Assembly: GCA_027063755.1 (NCBI GenBank) | Contig: JAMORD010000077.1 | Span: 1 to 8,441 of the forward strand | Source of the DNA: a bacterium | Lineage (GTDB): Bacteria; Coprothermobacterota; Coprothermobacteria; Coprothermobacterales; JAADFF01 | Reading direction: 5' to 3' | DNA length: 8,441 nt | Part shown: piece by piece, positions 1-6,290 of the stretch | Layout of the letters: each line of letters begins with the position of its first letter | Numbering within the stretch: the stretch's first letter is position 1 | The notes under the pieces: model-generated | Seen by the model: the letters and a program-made list of their open reading frames with translations, nothing else | The model's database searches: none | What the model was told of the DNA's origin: nothing | Made by a program: the position numbers and the translations under genes

Positions 1-938
1 GCAAGGGTTTTAATTTCATAAGGGGTATTGGTTTTAAAGTCAGATAAGTCTATGATGTTTGATTCATTTTGTTTGGATATATCAAGGTTCTCAACAAGAT
101 TACTAAGATTTTCTAATGGTAAAGCAATGCCGTGAGCAATTTTTTTAGATGCATGGATGGAGGTAATGATAGAAACCGATGCTACGAATATAATGGCGAA
201 GAGTATAGCTATACCTATAACTAATATGCTTGTAGAGTAAATACTAAAAACCATAGTAAGATGTCCGTTATCAATTCCCTTTATGTTTAGAGGGGCAATG
301 ACATATGCCTGAGTAATACTTGTATGCTTAAATTGCGTTTGTGTGGGAGATGGAGAAAGAGTGGACAAGATATTTGATGGGACAGATGCTGTTATAAGTA
401 TAGGTTCCATGTTGGGACCATATAGATTTATTCCGTTTATAGAGTGAAAATGTTTGATGAATGCTGTTATAATACTTTTTACCGTGTTGTATACAGGACT
501 GCGTTTACTGGCTACATACCGCACAAAATATGTGCCCGATGGTGTCTTTACAAGGCCAGTGAGTTTTATGGTCATATTGGGATATATCATAGAGACGGAA
601 ACAATAGTGGTACTACTGATATCTGCATCGGTGGGTGTTGCGATAATACTGTCTGAGAGTATGCTGCTGATGCCATTGTCTTCTGCTTGTTTTAATTTTG
701 TTGAGAAGATTGGGATGTAATAGGTGTTTACAAGCCTGCTGACATATGCATTGGTGATATCGCATGTTGCCTCTTGAATAGATCTAACACTATTTGCCAT
801 GTTGCTGTGAGCTATAAATATGATGACAATAGATAAAATAATTGCTACAAGCAAGGATATGGTGATAGACCATATGCGGCTGCGTAGTATTTCCCGCCTA
901 ATGAACTCTTCAAATGTTTCTCTACTGTTTTTCCCCAT
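1..938 (-). CDS. Membrane-bound sensor protein with HAMP domain (histidine kinase-like), N-terminal part
   Basis: The frame is open from the ATG at 938 to the left edge (312 full codons), so the C-terminal output domain is missing. Seen: a cytoplasmic basic start, a membrane segment at about residues 24-44, an extracytoplasmic region at about 45-232, a second membrane segment at about 235-258, and then a HAMP-like stretch. That stretch has a proline/leucine core near 274-278 (LPLENL) and a DEIG-like motif near 306-312 (YEIKTL). This two-TM plus HAMP plan is standard for sensor histidine kinases, and also occurs in chemoreceptors and diguanylate cyclases, so the output type is an inference. 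I do not recognise the roughly 190-residue sensor region. The ATG at 938 is chosen because an in-frame stop lies 12 bases upstream and the next Met is beyond TM1. No ribosome binding site precedes it. It is divergent from the phosphoesterase gene. Confidence 0.8.
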   Translation of the reverse strand, partial: MGKNSRETFEEFIRREILRSRIWSITISLLVAIILSIVIIFIAHSNMANSVRSIQEATCDITNAYVSRLVNTYYIPIFSTKLKQAEDNGISSILSDSIIATPTDADISSTTIVSVSMIYPNMTIKLTGLVKTPSGTYFVRYVASKRSPVYNTVKSIITAFIKHFHSINGINLYGPNMEPILITASVPSNILSTLSPSPTQTQFKHTSITQAYVIAPLNIKGIDNGHLTMVFSIYSTSILVIGIAILFAIIFVASVSIITSIHASKKIAHGIALPLENLSNLVENLDISKQNESNIIDLSDFKTNTPYEIKTL

Positions 939-949
939 GCTACAAATAT

Positions 950-957
950 TTTATACT
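950..957. promoter_or_regulatory. Overlapping divergent -10 elements between sensor and phosphoesterase genes
   Basis: On the plus strand TATACT (952-957) matches five of six -10 consensus bases. On the minus strand TATAAA (955-950) overlaps it by four bases. The whole gap between the two starts is only 38 bp, so both promoters must lie here or inside the neighbouring genes. No convincing -35 box is visible on either strand. The plus-strand start would fall near 964, at the beginning of the ribosome binding site. The minus-strand start would fall a few bases before the sensor's ATG. Confidence 0.45.
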
Positions 958-963
958 AACTGT

Positions 964-972
964 GGAGGTGAT
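964..972 (+). promoter_or_regulatory. Ribosome binding site fixing the phosphoesterase start
   Basis: GGAGGTGAT is a nine-base complement to the conserved 3' end of 16S rRNA. Eight bases separate GGAGG from the ATG at 977, which excludes the upstream in-frame ATG at 914. Confidence 0.85.
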
Positions 973-976
973 TGCT

Positions 977-1474
977 ATGGAAAAATGGTTAGTAATCAGT
1001 GATACCCATGATAATATACCGATGTTGAAAAAACTTCCAGAAATAATAACGAAGTATGGTATTACCCGTATTTTTCATGCGGGTGATTTTATTGCCCCAT
1101 TTGTGATGCCATATCTTATGTTTGATGGTATTGAATTTATCGGTGTATTTGGTAACAACGACGGTGAAAAGCTTTTTATGGTGGAAAAGAGCCAGGGTAA
1201 AGTTAAGGTTGGCCCTATAGAGATAGATACGCCATATGGTAAGGTGTTTCTTATGCACGAGCCATATGCCCTTGATGCGGCTATAAAAAGTGGTTTGTAT
1301 CCGTTTGTGTTTTATGGGCATACTCACAAGGTGGATATACGCAAGGAGGGAGAAGTGCTTGTTGTTAATCCCGGTGAGTACTGCGGTTATCTTACCGGTG
1401 TATCTACGGTGGCTATTGTCAATCCCGAGACGAAAGATGTTGAACTTATAGAGGTGGGCCATGTGGACCGTTAA
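977..1474 (+). CDS. YfcE/MJ0936-type metallophosphodiesterase
   Basis: A 165-residue calcineurin-like phosphoesterase, the same length as the MJ0936/YfcE family. The dinuclear metal ligands are all in place: D9 and H11 (SDTHDN), D37 (HAGD), N60 (FGNND), H94 (LMHEP), H115 and H117 (YGHTH). The family-typical C-terminal NPGE...G motif follows at 131-137. These proteins hydrolyse phosphodiesters in vitro with divalent metal; the natural substrate is usually unknown. It should be soluble and cytoplasmic. The ATG at 977 is chosen because GGAGGTGAT at 964-972 sits 8 bases upstream and the protein then begins directly at the first beta strand. The in-frame ATG at 914 lies inside the divergent gene and has no such site. 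The last 14 bases overlap the start of truD, so the two are probably co-transcribed and translationally linked. Confidence 0.93.
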   Translation: MEKWLVISDTHDNIPMLKKLPEIITKYGITRIFHAGDFIAPFVMPYLMFDGIEFIGVFGNNDGEKLFMVEKSQGKVKVGPIEIDTPYGKVFLMHEPYALDAAIKSGLYPFVFYGHTHKVDIRKEGEVLVVNPGEYCGYLTGVSTVAIVNPETKDVELIEVGHVDR

Positions 1475-2579
1475 GGCAGAGCCAGAAGATTTCATCGTTG
1501 TTGAAGATATTTTACTGCCCCCGGAAGGTGCAGGGTATTACCTGTATTTCTTGAAGAAATCTGGCCGCACCACGCTGGCTGTTGTTAAGGAGCTATATCG
1601 CCGTTATGGAATAAAAAAGGGCGATATACAGTTTGCCGGTATGAAGGATAGAGATGGTATTACATATCAGTATCTGTCATCTGTAAAAGATATTGGTCAA
1701 TATGTAGAGGCAACGACTTATCAGCTGTGGCATACAAAGGATATTACTTCACATATTGATAGAAAAGCCCTCAAGGGAAACTACTTTTCTCTTCTTGTAA
1801 GAGGAGCAAAATTTATAAATACATCTGTATTGTCTGGTGGCTTTATCAATTATTTTGACTATCAACGGTTTGCCGTGTTTTCAGAGGGGATAGCAGCTCG
1901 TTTGATATTGAAAAGACAGTATAAAGAGGCATTATGGACCCTGCTGACACCAGGAACAAGGTCCCTTATTAAAGAGCCATTTGAAGCAGAAGATTTTCGC
2001 AAGTGTCGTAAGCTGGCCCGTACACCTTGGGAACGAAGACTATTTGACTTTTTGCGTAGAAAAGGGCCTAAATATAAAGATGCCCTCAGGTATGTTGATG
2101 GTGACCAGCGGGCTATTAGCATGCTTGCGTATCAGTCATATTTGTGGAACAGAACGGTTTCCAAACTTGTAGAGCGTTATGGCGAAGATATTCGGTATAT
2201 AAATGTGGCTGGTAGGCAACTTGCCGTGGCACGCAGGGTAAGGAAGTCTTATAAGGTACCCTTTATTACATGGTTTTTGGCGGAGGAGTGGTGGGATTTA
2301 CCAGAACCTGTTAGACAAGCGATAAAAGAGGTATTGGAGGAAGAAGGATTTTCTGAACTATTTGAACTTAAGACAAAGGTATATGGCTATACACTGATAC
2401 TTAGATATAGGGATATGATAGAAAGACCTGAGATTATTTCCAATATACAAGAGCAAGAAGGTGTGAGACTGGTCTTCCATTTACCTATAGGATCATATGC
2501 AACTATGTATGTTAAGCAGCTTGCTGTCTATCACGATGAGATGGTTGAAGTAGCTGGGGGGGAACTACAAGCACAATAA
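1461..2579 (+). CDS. truD: tRNA pseudouridine synthase TruD
   Basis: A 372-residue TruD-family protein, which converts U13 of certain tRNAs to pseudouridine. Visible motifs in order: the N-terminal PEDFIVVE (8-15), the catalytic loop with GMKDRDGITYQ (60-70; D63 is the expected catalytic aspartate), GNYF (106-109), NYFDYQRF (130-137), the inserted TRUD region at about 145-310 with AYQSYLWN (223-230), and the C-terminal GSYAT (344-348). The ATG at 1461 has GAGGTGG at 1451-1457 and overlaps the phosphoesterase stop by 14 bases. TruD proteins commonly end soon after the GSYAT strand; this one runs about 24 residues further. The last 22 codons overlap the end of the opposing MFS gene, so the tail may be a recent extension. 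TruD is known mainly from archaea, eukaryotes (Pus7) and some bacterial groups. Confidence 0.95.
   Translation: MWTVKAEPEDFIVVEDILLPPEGAGYYLYFLKKSGRTTLAVVKELYRRYGIKKGDIQFAGMKDRDGITYQYLSSVKDIGQYVEATTYQLWHTKDITSHIDRKALKGNYFSLLVRGAKFINTSVLSGGFINYFDYQRFAVFSEGIAARLILKRQYKEALWTLLTPGTRSLIKEPFEAEDFRKCRKLARTPWERRLFDFLRRKGPKYKDALRYVDGDQRAISMLAYQSYLWNRTVSKLVERYGEDIRYINVAGRQLAVARRVRKSYKVPFITWFLAEEWWDLPEPVRQAIKEVLEEEGFSELFELKTKVYGYTLILRYRDMIERPEIISNIQEQEGVRLVFHLPIGSYATMYVKQLAVYHDEMVEVAGGELQAQ
2512..2579. other. 68-bp tail-to-tail coding overlap of truD and the MFS gene
   Basis: The truD stop is at 2577-2579 on the plus strand and the MFS stop (TTA on the plus strand) is at 2512-2514. About 22 codons of each gene are therefore antisense to the other. 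A run of seven G lies at 2556-2562 inside the overlap. No hairpin terminator is visible between the genes, so the two transcripts must also overlap. Confidence 0.9.
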
Positions 2580-3654
2580 GCCCGAGTATGCCCGCAATGA
2601 TAAAAGGTAGGTGTTTGTCCAATGCATATAAGTAGCCGCCGAGCAATACGCCGGTGGCATTTCCTATATTAACCATAGAAGAGATAATTCCTGTACCAAC
2701 AGCTCTTTCGTGTTCTTCAAGAAATGGAAGAACTATACTTTGGGAACCACTATATAAGCTTTCTGACCAACCATGTGCAAAGTAGTAGATGCCTGCCGTG
2801 GAAAGGGAACTGTGTAATATAGAGAATGCGGAAATACTGACACCTCCGGCCATCAGCTTGAATAAGGAGATAGGACTAAGTCCTATGTGAGATAGTAGTG
2901 GCAATGTTATAGATGCCAGTGGTGATAGAGAAGCTAGTAGTCCTATAACTGCTTCTTTTACTCCTAATGTGTCTTTTAAGTAGAGGGATATGACAACATT
3001 GGTCATGCTACTGCCCAATGCTATGAGTATAGTCAATATAAGTGGCCATACAATTTTTTGTGCTACCGTTGTGTAGCGTGCTTTTTCTTTGTGATGTTCT
3101 CTTAGTGGTGCCATAGGTGGAATGGCAATGTATATGATAAGTGCAGCTATACCTGCCAGTATGGCATAAGATATGAAGATGATGTTATAGCCTATGTATT
3201 GAGCTATAACACCACCAATGGGGGGACCTATAAGAAATCCCAAAGAGATACCTCCAATAAATGTGTATAGTGCCTTGTAGGTGTTATCTGGATATACTAT
3301 GGAAAAAATGTGAACTCTTGGAGGCATTTCCATAAATGCCAAACCTTCAAATATTGCACCTATTATGACGCCATAGATAGAGTGGATAGAGAGATAACAC
3401 AATGCCGCAATAGACGACATAAACCAACCCATGGTTATAATGATGCGAGGAGAAATGTAGTGTGACATCGTGGCACCGACATTGAGGGCTATAAGTCCTG
3501 CTACTGTAGATATTGCCATAACAATGCCGGCATGTACTGATGTGCCACCCAGATCAGATATATAAAGGGGCATAATTCTGGAAAATAGTGAAGCCCCAAT
3601 AGCCCACAGAAAACCGCCTAGTGTTATAAGATAAACTGTTTTCTTGCTTGCCAT
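2512..3654 (-). CDS. Major facilitator superfamily (MFS) transporter
   Basis: A 380-residue polytopic membrane protein with about 12 hydrophobic segments, split by a charged cytoplasmic loop at about residues 181-200. Length and plan fit an MFS secondary carrier. GPPIGG at 143-148, in the fifth segment, resembles MFS motif C of antiporters. The loop between segments 2 and 3 (about 60-70, ending SPR) is a weak form of the GxxxD-R-GRR motif. The substrate cannot be told from sequence; a drug or metabolite exporter is the default inference. The start at 3654 (MASKK) is preferred over the ATG at 3663, because GGGAGGAG at 3671-3664 directly abuts the latter. The C-terminal 22 residues (PPQLLQ... 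after segment 12) are antisense to truD. The gene is divergent from the 197-aa gene and shares a promoter region with it. Confidence 0.88.
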   Translation of the reverse strand: MASKKTVYLITLGGFLWAIGASLFSRIMPLYISDLGGTSVHAGIVMAISTVAGLIALNVGATMSHYISPRIIITMGWFMSSIAALCYLSIHSIYGVIIGAIFEGLAFMEMPPRVHIFSIVYPDNTYKALYTFIGGISLGFLIGPPIGGVIAQYIGYNIIFISYAILAGIAALIIYIAIPPMAPLREHHKEKARYTTVAQKIVWPLILTILIALGSSMTNVVISLYLKDTLGVKEAVIGLLASLSPLASITLPLLSHIGLSPISLFKLMAGGVSISAFSILHSSLSTAGIYYFAHGWSESLYSGSQSIVLPFLEEHERAVGTGIISSMVNIGNATGVLLGGYLYALDKHLPFIIAGILGLIVLVVPPQLLQPSHRDRQQAA

Positions 3655-3663
3655 AATATGCAT

Positions 3664-3671
3664 CTCCTCCC
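3664..3671 (-). promoter_or_regulatory. Ribosome binding site deciding the MFS start
   Basis: On the minus strand GGGAGGAG runs from 3671 to 3664. It is immediately adjacent to the ATG at 3663, too close for initiation, and at workable spacing (9 bases) from the ATG at 3654. Confidence 0.75.
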
Positions 3672-3681
3672 ACGATGCGAT

Positions 3682-3694
3682 ATTATACTATACT
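3682..3694. promoter_or_regulatory. Overlapping divergent -10 elements between MFS gene and three-gene operon
   Basis: The minus strand carries a perfect TATAAT (3687-3682). The plus strand carries two tandem TATACT hexamers (3684-3689 and 3689-3694) that overlap it. No clear -35 box is visible on either strand. A plus-strand start from the second hexamer would fall near 3701, giving a leader of about 20 bases with its ribosome binding site intact. The minus-strand start would fall near 3675, just upstream of the MFS ribosome binding site. A short inverted repeat, ATGC (3675-3678) and GCAT (3697-3700), brackets the elements and could be chance. Confidence 0.5.
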
Positions 3695-3706
3695 TAGCAT
3701 GGGCTT

Positions 3707-3716
3707 GAGAGGTGAT
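3707..3716 (+). promoter_or_regulatory. Ribosome binding site supporting a TTG start
   Basis: GAGAGGTGAT precedes the TTG at 3721 with the same spacing (8 bases from AGAGG) that GGAGGTGAT has before the phosphoesterase ATG at 977. The alternative GTG at 3712 is part of this site itself and so cannot be the start. Confidence 0.75.
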
Positions 3717-3720
3717 TACA

Positions 3721-4314
3721 TTGGTAAAGATTGGTAATGTATACAATATGGGAGATTTCTTTATGCCTCATATGGTAGAGCATGTTAACACCATTATTGA
3801 TTCTTATGGTGCTGGATTTGGTGTTGTAGGTTTTACAGGAAGTGATCTGAAAAGTTATCTTCTCTGGCTCATTGACCATATAGTAGATGGAGTTTATCCT
3901 GCTTGTGGCCTATATATTAAAGAGGCTTATGTAGACTACTATGTGCCTTCTGATAATATCTGGATTAATATGTGGCGACTGGCAATACACTCTAGTCCTA
4001 TAGGATTAGGTGGGGAAGTAGTATTAATTCCGTATGTAAAGAAGTATCCATTTTATATCTTATCGGTTCTTAGTGAGATAGAAAATATTATGAAGAGTAG
4101 TAATATTACAGACATTAATGTGCTTTCTATTCTTGAGAAAAAGCTATTTGAGACGAAGATAAAAATTATTGTCGATATGTCTAAAGAGGAGATGGTCAAG
4201 ATAGATTGGTTGATATGTCGTTTATATAGTGACGAAATGATGTCTTCGCTTTCGGGAGGTATGAGACGTAAATTCAAATCTGCAGTGAGGGAGGTCTGTA
4301 ATGACAAATTCTAA
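3721..4314 (+). CDS. Uncharacterised 197-aa protein, first gene of the HD-phosphohydrolase operon
   Basis: I do not recognise this protein. It has no signal peptide and no clear membrane segment, and looks like a mixed alpha/beta soluble protein. Visible features: a glycine-rich strand-turn near residues 30-40 (GAGFGVVGFTGSD), an aromatic-rich middle (about 62-85, with several Tyr and Trp), hydrophobic strands near 97-115, and a basic C-terminal helix after GGMRRK. The glycine-rich piece is not a P-loop, as it lacks GxxxxGK[ST]. The TTG start at 3721 is chosen from the ribosome binding site at 3707-3716; an internal ATG at 3748 is the alternative. The 3' end overlaps the next gene by 14 bases, which supports a real, translated gene. 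It is the first gene after the divergent promoter, so it probably heads the operon. Confidence 0.72.
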   Translation: MVKIGNVYNMGDFFMPHMVEHVNTIIDSYGAGFGVVGFTGSDLKSYLLWLIDHIVDGVYPACGLYIKEAYVDYYVPSDNIWINMWRLAIHSSPIGLGGEVVLIPYVKKYPFYILSVLSEIENIMKSSNITDINVLSILEKKLFETKIKIIVDMSKEEMVKIDWLICRLYSDEMMSSLSGGMRRKFKSAVREVCNDKF

Positions 4315-4786
4315 AAAAATAATCGTTGCTCTCATTGTACTAATACTTGCTGTGGTCGTTGGTGTATGGTACATGCGTTATGAGATAGATCGGAAGTCAA
4401 CAGATGTTTTTTCTGATGTTAGTAGTCAAATGTATGATACATTGCTTAAGCAATACGAAAAAGACAGACTTTCCAACGATGAGGTTAGCACTTTGGTAGG
4501 TTATCTTGCCCGTACCGTAGCTATGGGAGTATATCCTGATATGCAAATACGCAGTGTAGATATTGGCGATATCAATACCGATGGAAAAATTTTTTCTGCT
4601 CGTAATATTAATGTTGTTCTTGATAGAGCCCGTATAGATATTGATAGTATCACATATGATGGTACACAGACGGCCATATCCTTTTCTGTTTCTAAAGACG
4701 GAAAAGGTGGTTTTTTAGGACATGTATCAGCTGGAAAGATATATATCCTATACTTAGAAGATGGCAAGTGGATACTTGGGAGGTGA
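4301..4786 (+). CDS. Uncharacterised 161-aa membrane-anchored protein
   Basis: I do not recognise this protein. A short basic N terminus (MTNSKK) is followed by one strong membrane segment at about residues 7-24. The remaining 135 or so residues are then predicted to lie outside the membrane. There is no lipobox cysteine, so it should be a bitopic anchor or uncleaved signal, not a lipoprotein. The outer part has an acidic helix (about 33-65) and then beta-rich sequence containing DINTDGK (90-96), which resembles one calcium-binding EF-hand/dockerin-type loop but is single and unconfirmed. The closing LEDGKWILGR resembles the end of small beta-rich secreted domains. GGGAGGT at 4289-4295 precedes the ATG by five bases. 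The start overlaps the 197-aa gene, and the stop at 4784-4786 lies inside the ribosome binding site of the HD gene, so translation is probably coupled. Confidence 0.75.
   Translation: MTNSKKIIVALIVLILAVVVGVWYMRYEIDRKSTDVFSDVSSQMYDTLLKQYEKDRLSNDEVSTLVGYLARTVAMGVYPDMQIRSVDIGDINTDGKIFSARNINVVLDRARIDIDSITYDGTQTAISFSVSKDGKGGFLGHVSAGKIYILYLEDGKWILGR
4778..4786 (+). promoter_or_regulatory. Ribosome binding site overlapping the previous gene's stop
   Basis: GGGAGGTGA contains the TGA stop of the 161-aa gene and lies 10 bases (from GGGAGG) before the ATG at 4794. It excludes the in-frame ATG at 4761 as start of the HD gene, because that codon lies inside the upstream gene with no such site. Confidence 0.75.
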
Positions 4787-4793
4787 AAGAAAG

Positions 4794-6284
4794 ATGGACC
4801 ATCTAAAGGTAAAGTTTGTTAGAGACCCAATACACGGAGAGATAGAGCTATATCCTATTGAAAGCCTTGTTGCAGATACAAGGGCTATGCAGAGGTTGAG
4901 AAAATTGTCTCAGCTTTCTGGTGCTGTATATACATATCCGGGTGCTACTCACACCCGTTTTGCCCATGCACTGGGTGCCATGCATCTTAGTGGACTATAT
5001 GCAAGAAGATTATATCCCGGTGATGATAGGGTGTTTACTCTTGCCCGTATAGCGGGGCTTGTTCACGATATAGGGCATGGTCCTTTTTCCCATCAATTTG
5101 ACGATACGGTTTATCATGCCATGGGGCTGAAAAGGGGGCATGATGACTACAGAGAGAAACTTATACTTGATGTACTCCACCGGCAAATGGAAGAGTTGTT
5201 GCAGGTCAAACCTAAGGCTTTCCGCGATCAATTTTATAAACACCTTGAGTATATAGGCTTTTCTCCAAAGCCTTCAAGCATAGAAGAACTAATGCATGAG
5301 GTGTTTAATGTCTTAGAGGGAAAAGATAGAGAAGGCTACTCTGTTATGTTTAACATGGTGCAAGGACCTATTGGTGCCGACCGTATGGATTTTCTGCTGA
5401 GAGATGTGTACTATTCTGGTGTTAGAGGAGTGGGCTTTGTAGACTATCAACGTATCATTAGACATACGGCTAGGCGCGTATACAAGGGTAAAGAGGTTAT
5501 TGCCTATCATAAGAAAAATATAGACATGCTTTCTTCATTTCTCTTTACTCGCTATATGATGTATAAACATGTATATTTCCACAAGACTTCCCGTGCGGCA
5601 GATATTATGATTCAGGAACTGTTGGAGTTGGCTGCCGATATATTGAAACTGCCAGAGAAGGTTAAAGATACAGATGAATTTATGCAACTGTCCGATGCCT
5701 ATATTACGGAGGGGATACGCTTTTTCTATGAGAATAGGGCCCTGCTTGATGGGAAAGCACGGTCAAAGGTTGAAAGGGCATATGAGCTACTCAGAAGACT
5801 TGAGAGCAGAGATTTGTATAAACCTTTGCTGGATACTATGAAGTATTTTGATGAGAGTGAACTAACGAAAAAGACTATTGTAGATCGTAAGGACATGGTA
5901 AAACTTGAAATTCAGGCATTTATTGGCAAGATAAAAGAGAATATGGAAAAAGTTCTTGGTGGGGTGGGGATAGATGCTGAAGATAGGCAGGAACTTAGCG
6001 ATATATTAGAGCATTTTGACGAGATATTTATAGCCGATGTGCCTTATTATATTACTGTGTTTGACCCTCGCGAGTTTACGGCCAATGATGTATTTATATA
6101 CGATACAAATAAGGTTTGGAGTTTGTCCGAATATCTTGAAGAAGAGTCAGAACAACCGGTACTTATGCATGGTGTAGTCTATCTACTCCGTGTGTATGTC
6201 CGCAAAGATGTACGTAATTTACTTGTGAAATATAACATTATTCCTTCGTATGGAGGGGACAATACCCCATCTACTTTATGGTAA
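4794..6284 (+). CDS. SAMHD1-like HD-domain phosphohydrolase (putative dNTP triphosphohydrolase, COG1078 type)
   Basis: A 496-residue HD-superfamily protein. It begins with the family signature RDPIHGEI (10-17), followed by RLRKLSQL (34-41) and a YPGATHTRFAHALG stretch (48-61). The predicted metal ligands match SAMHD1: H58, H91 and D92 (VHDIGHGPFSH) and D196 (ADRMDFLLRD). Relatives such as SAMHD1 and Enterococcus EF1143 cleave dNTPs to deoxynucleoside and triphosphate, often as allosterically controlled tetramers; that activity is inferred here. The C-terminal part (about 300-496) is helical and charged, as in the family. The protein is cytoplasmic. It is the last gene of a tight operon with two orphan proteins, one of them membrane-anchored, and is followed seven bases later by the palindromic terminator. 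The start is set by the ribosome binding site at 4778-4783. Confidence 0.9.
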   Translation: MDHLKVKFVRDPIHGEIELYPIESLVADTRAMQRLRKLSQLSGAVYTYPGATHTRFAHALGAMHLSGLYARRLYPGDDRVFTLARIAGLVHDIGHGPFSHQFDDTVYHAMGLKRGHDDYREKLILDVLHRQMEELLQVKPKAFRDQFYKHLEYIGFSPKPSSIEELMHEVFNVLEGKDREGYSVMFNMVQGPIGADRMDFLLRDVYYSGVRGVGFVDYQRIIRHTARRVYKGKEVIAYHKKNIDMLSSFLFTRYMMYKHVYFHKTSRAADIMIQELLELAADILKLPEKVKDTDEFMQLSDAYITEGIRFFYENRALLDGKARSKVERAYELLRRLESRDLYKPLLDTMKYFDESELTKKTIVDRKDMVKLEIQAFIGKIKENMEKVLGGVGIDAEDRQELSDILEHFDEIFIADVPYYITVFDPREFTANDVFIYDTNKVWSLSEYLEEESEQPVLMHGVVYLLRVYVRKDVRNLLVKYNIIPSYGGDNTPSTLW

Positions 6285-6290
6285 TGAGTA

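Noticed and set aside
444-720. Two overlapping short plus-strand open frames (70 and 88 codons)
   Set aside because: Both are antisense to the continuous minus-strand sensor gene, which has a coherent TM-sensor-TM-HAMP plan.
939-976. Archaeal TATA-box reading of the A/T-rich elements
   Set aside because: The minus-strand element is only about 12 bases from the sensor ATG, too close for a TATA box, whereas the hexamers fit bacterial -10 elements.
989-1495. 168-codon open frame on the minus strand opposite the phosphoesterase gene
   Set aside because: It is antisense to a gene with all metal ligands and a strong ribosome binding site. Its own translation has no recognisable motif and no ribosome binding site.
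2511-2579. Frameshift in the G7 run as the explanation for the truD/MFS overlap
   Set aside because: Testing one G more or fewer gives no tail that looks more family-like; the gained-G frame lengthens truD and the lost-G frame lengthens both.
3655-3663. ATG at 3663 as start of the MFS protein
   Set aside because: The ribosome binding site directly abuts it; the ATG at 3654 is properly spaced.
3712-3720. GTG at 3712 as start of the 197-aa protein
   Set aside because: This codon is part of the GAGAGGTGAT ribosome binding site; the TTG at 3721 has the correct spacing.
3751-3840. Glycine-rich segment of the 197-aa protein as a nucleotide-binding P-loop
   Set aside because: There is no GxxxxGK[ST] pattern and no Walker B partner is evident.
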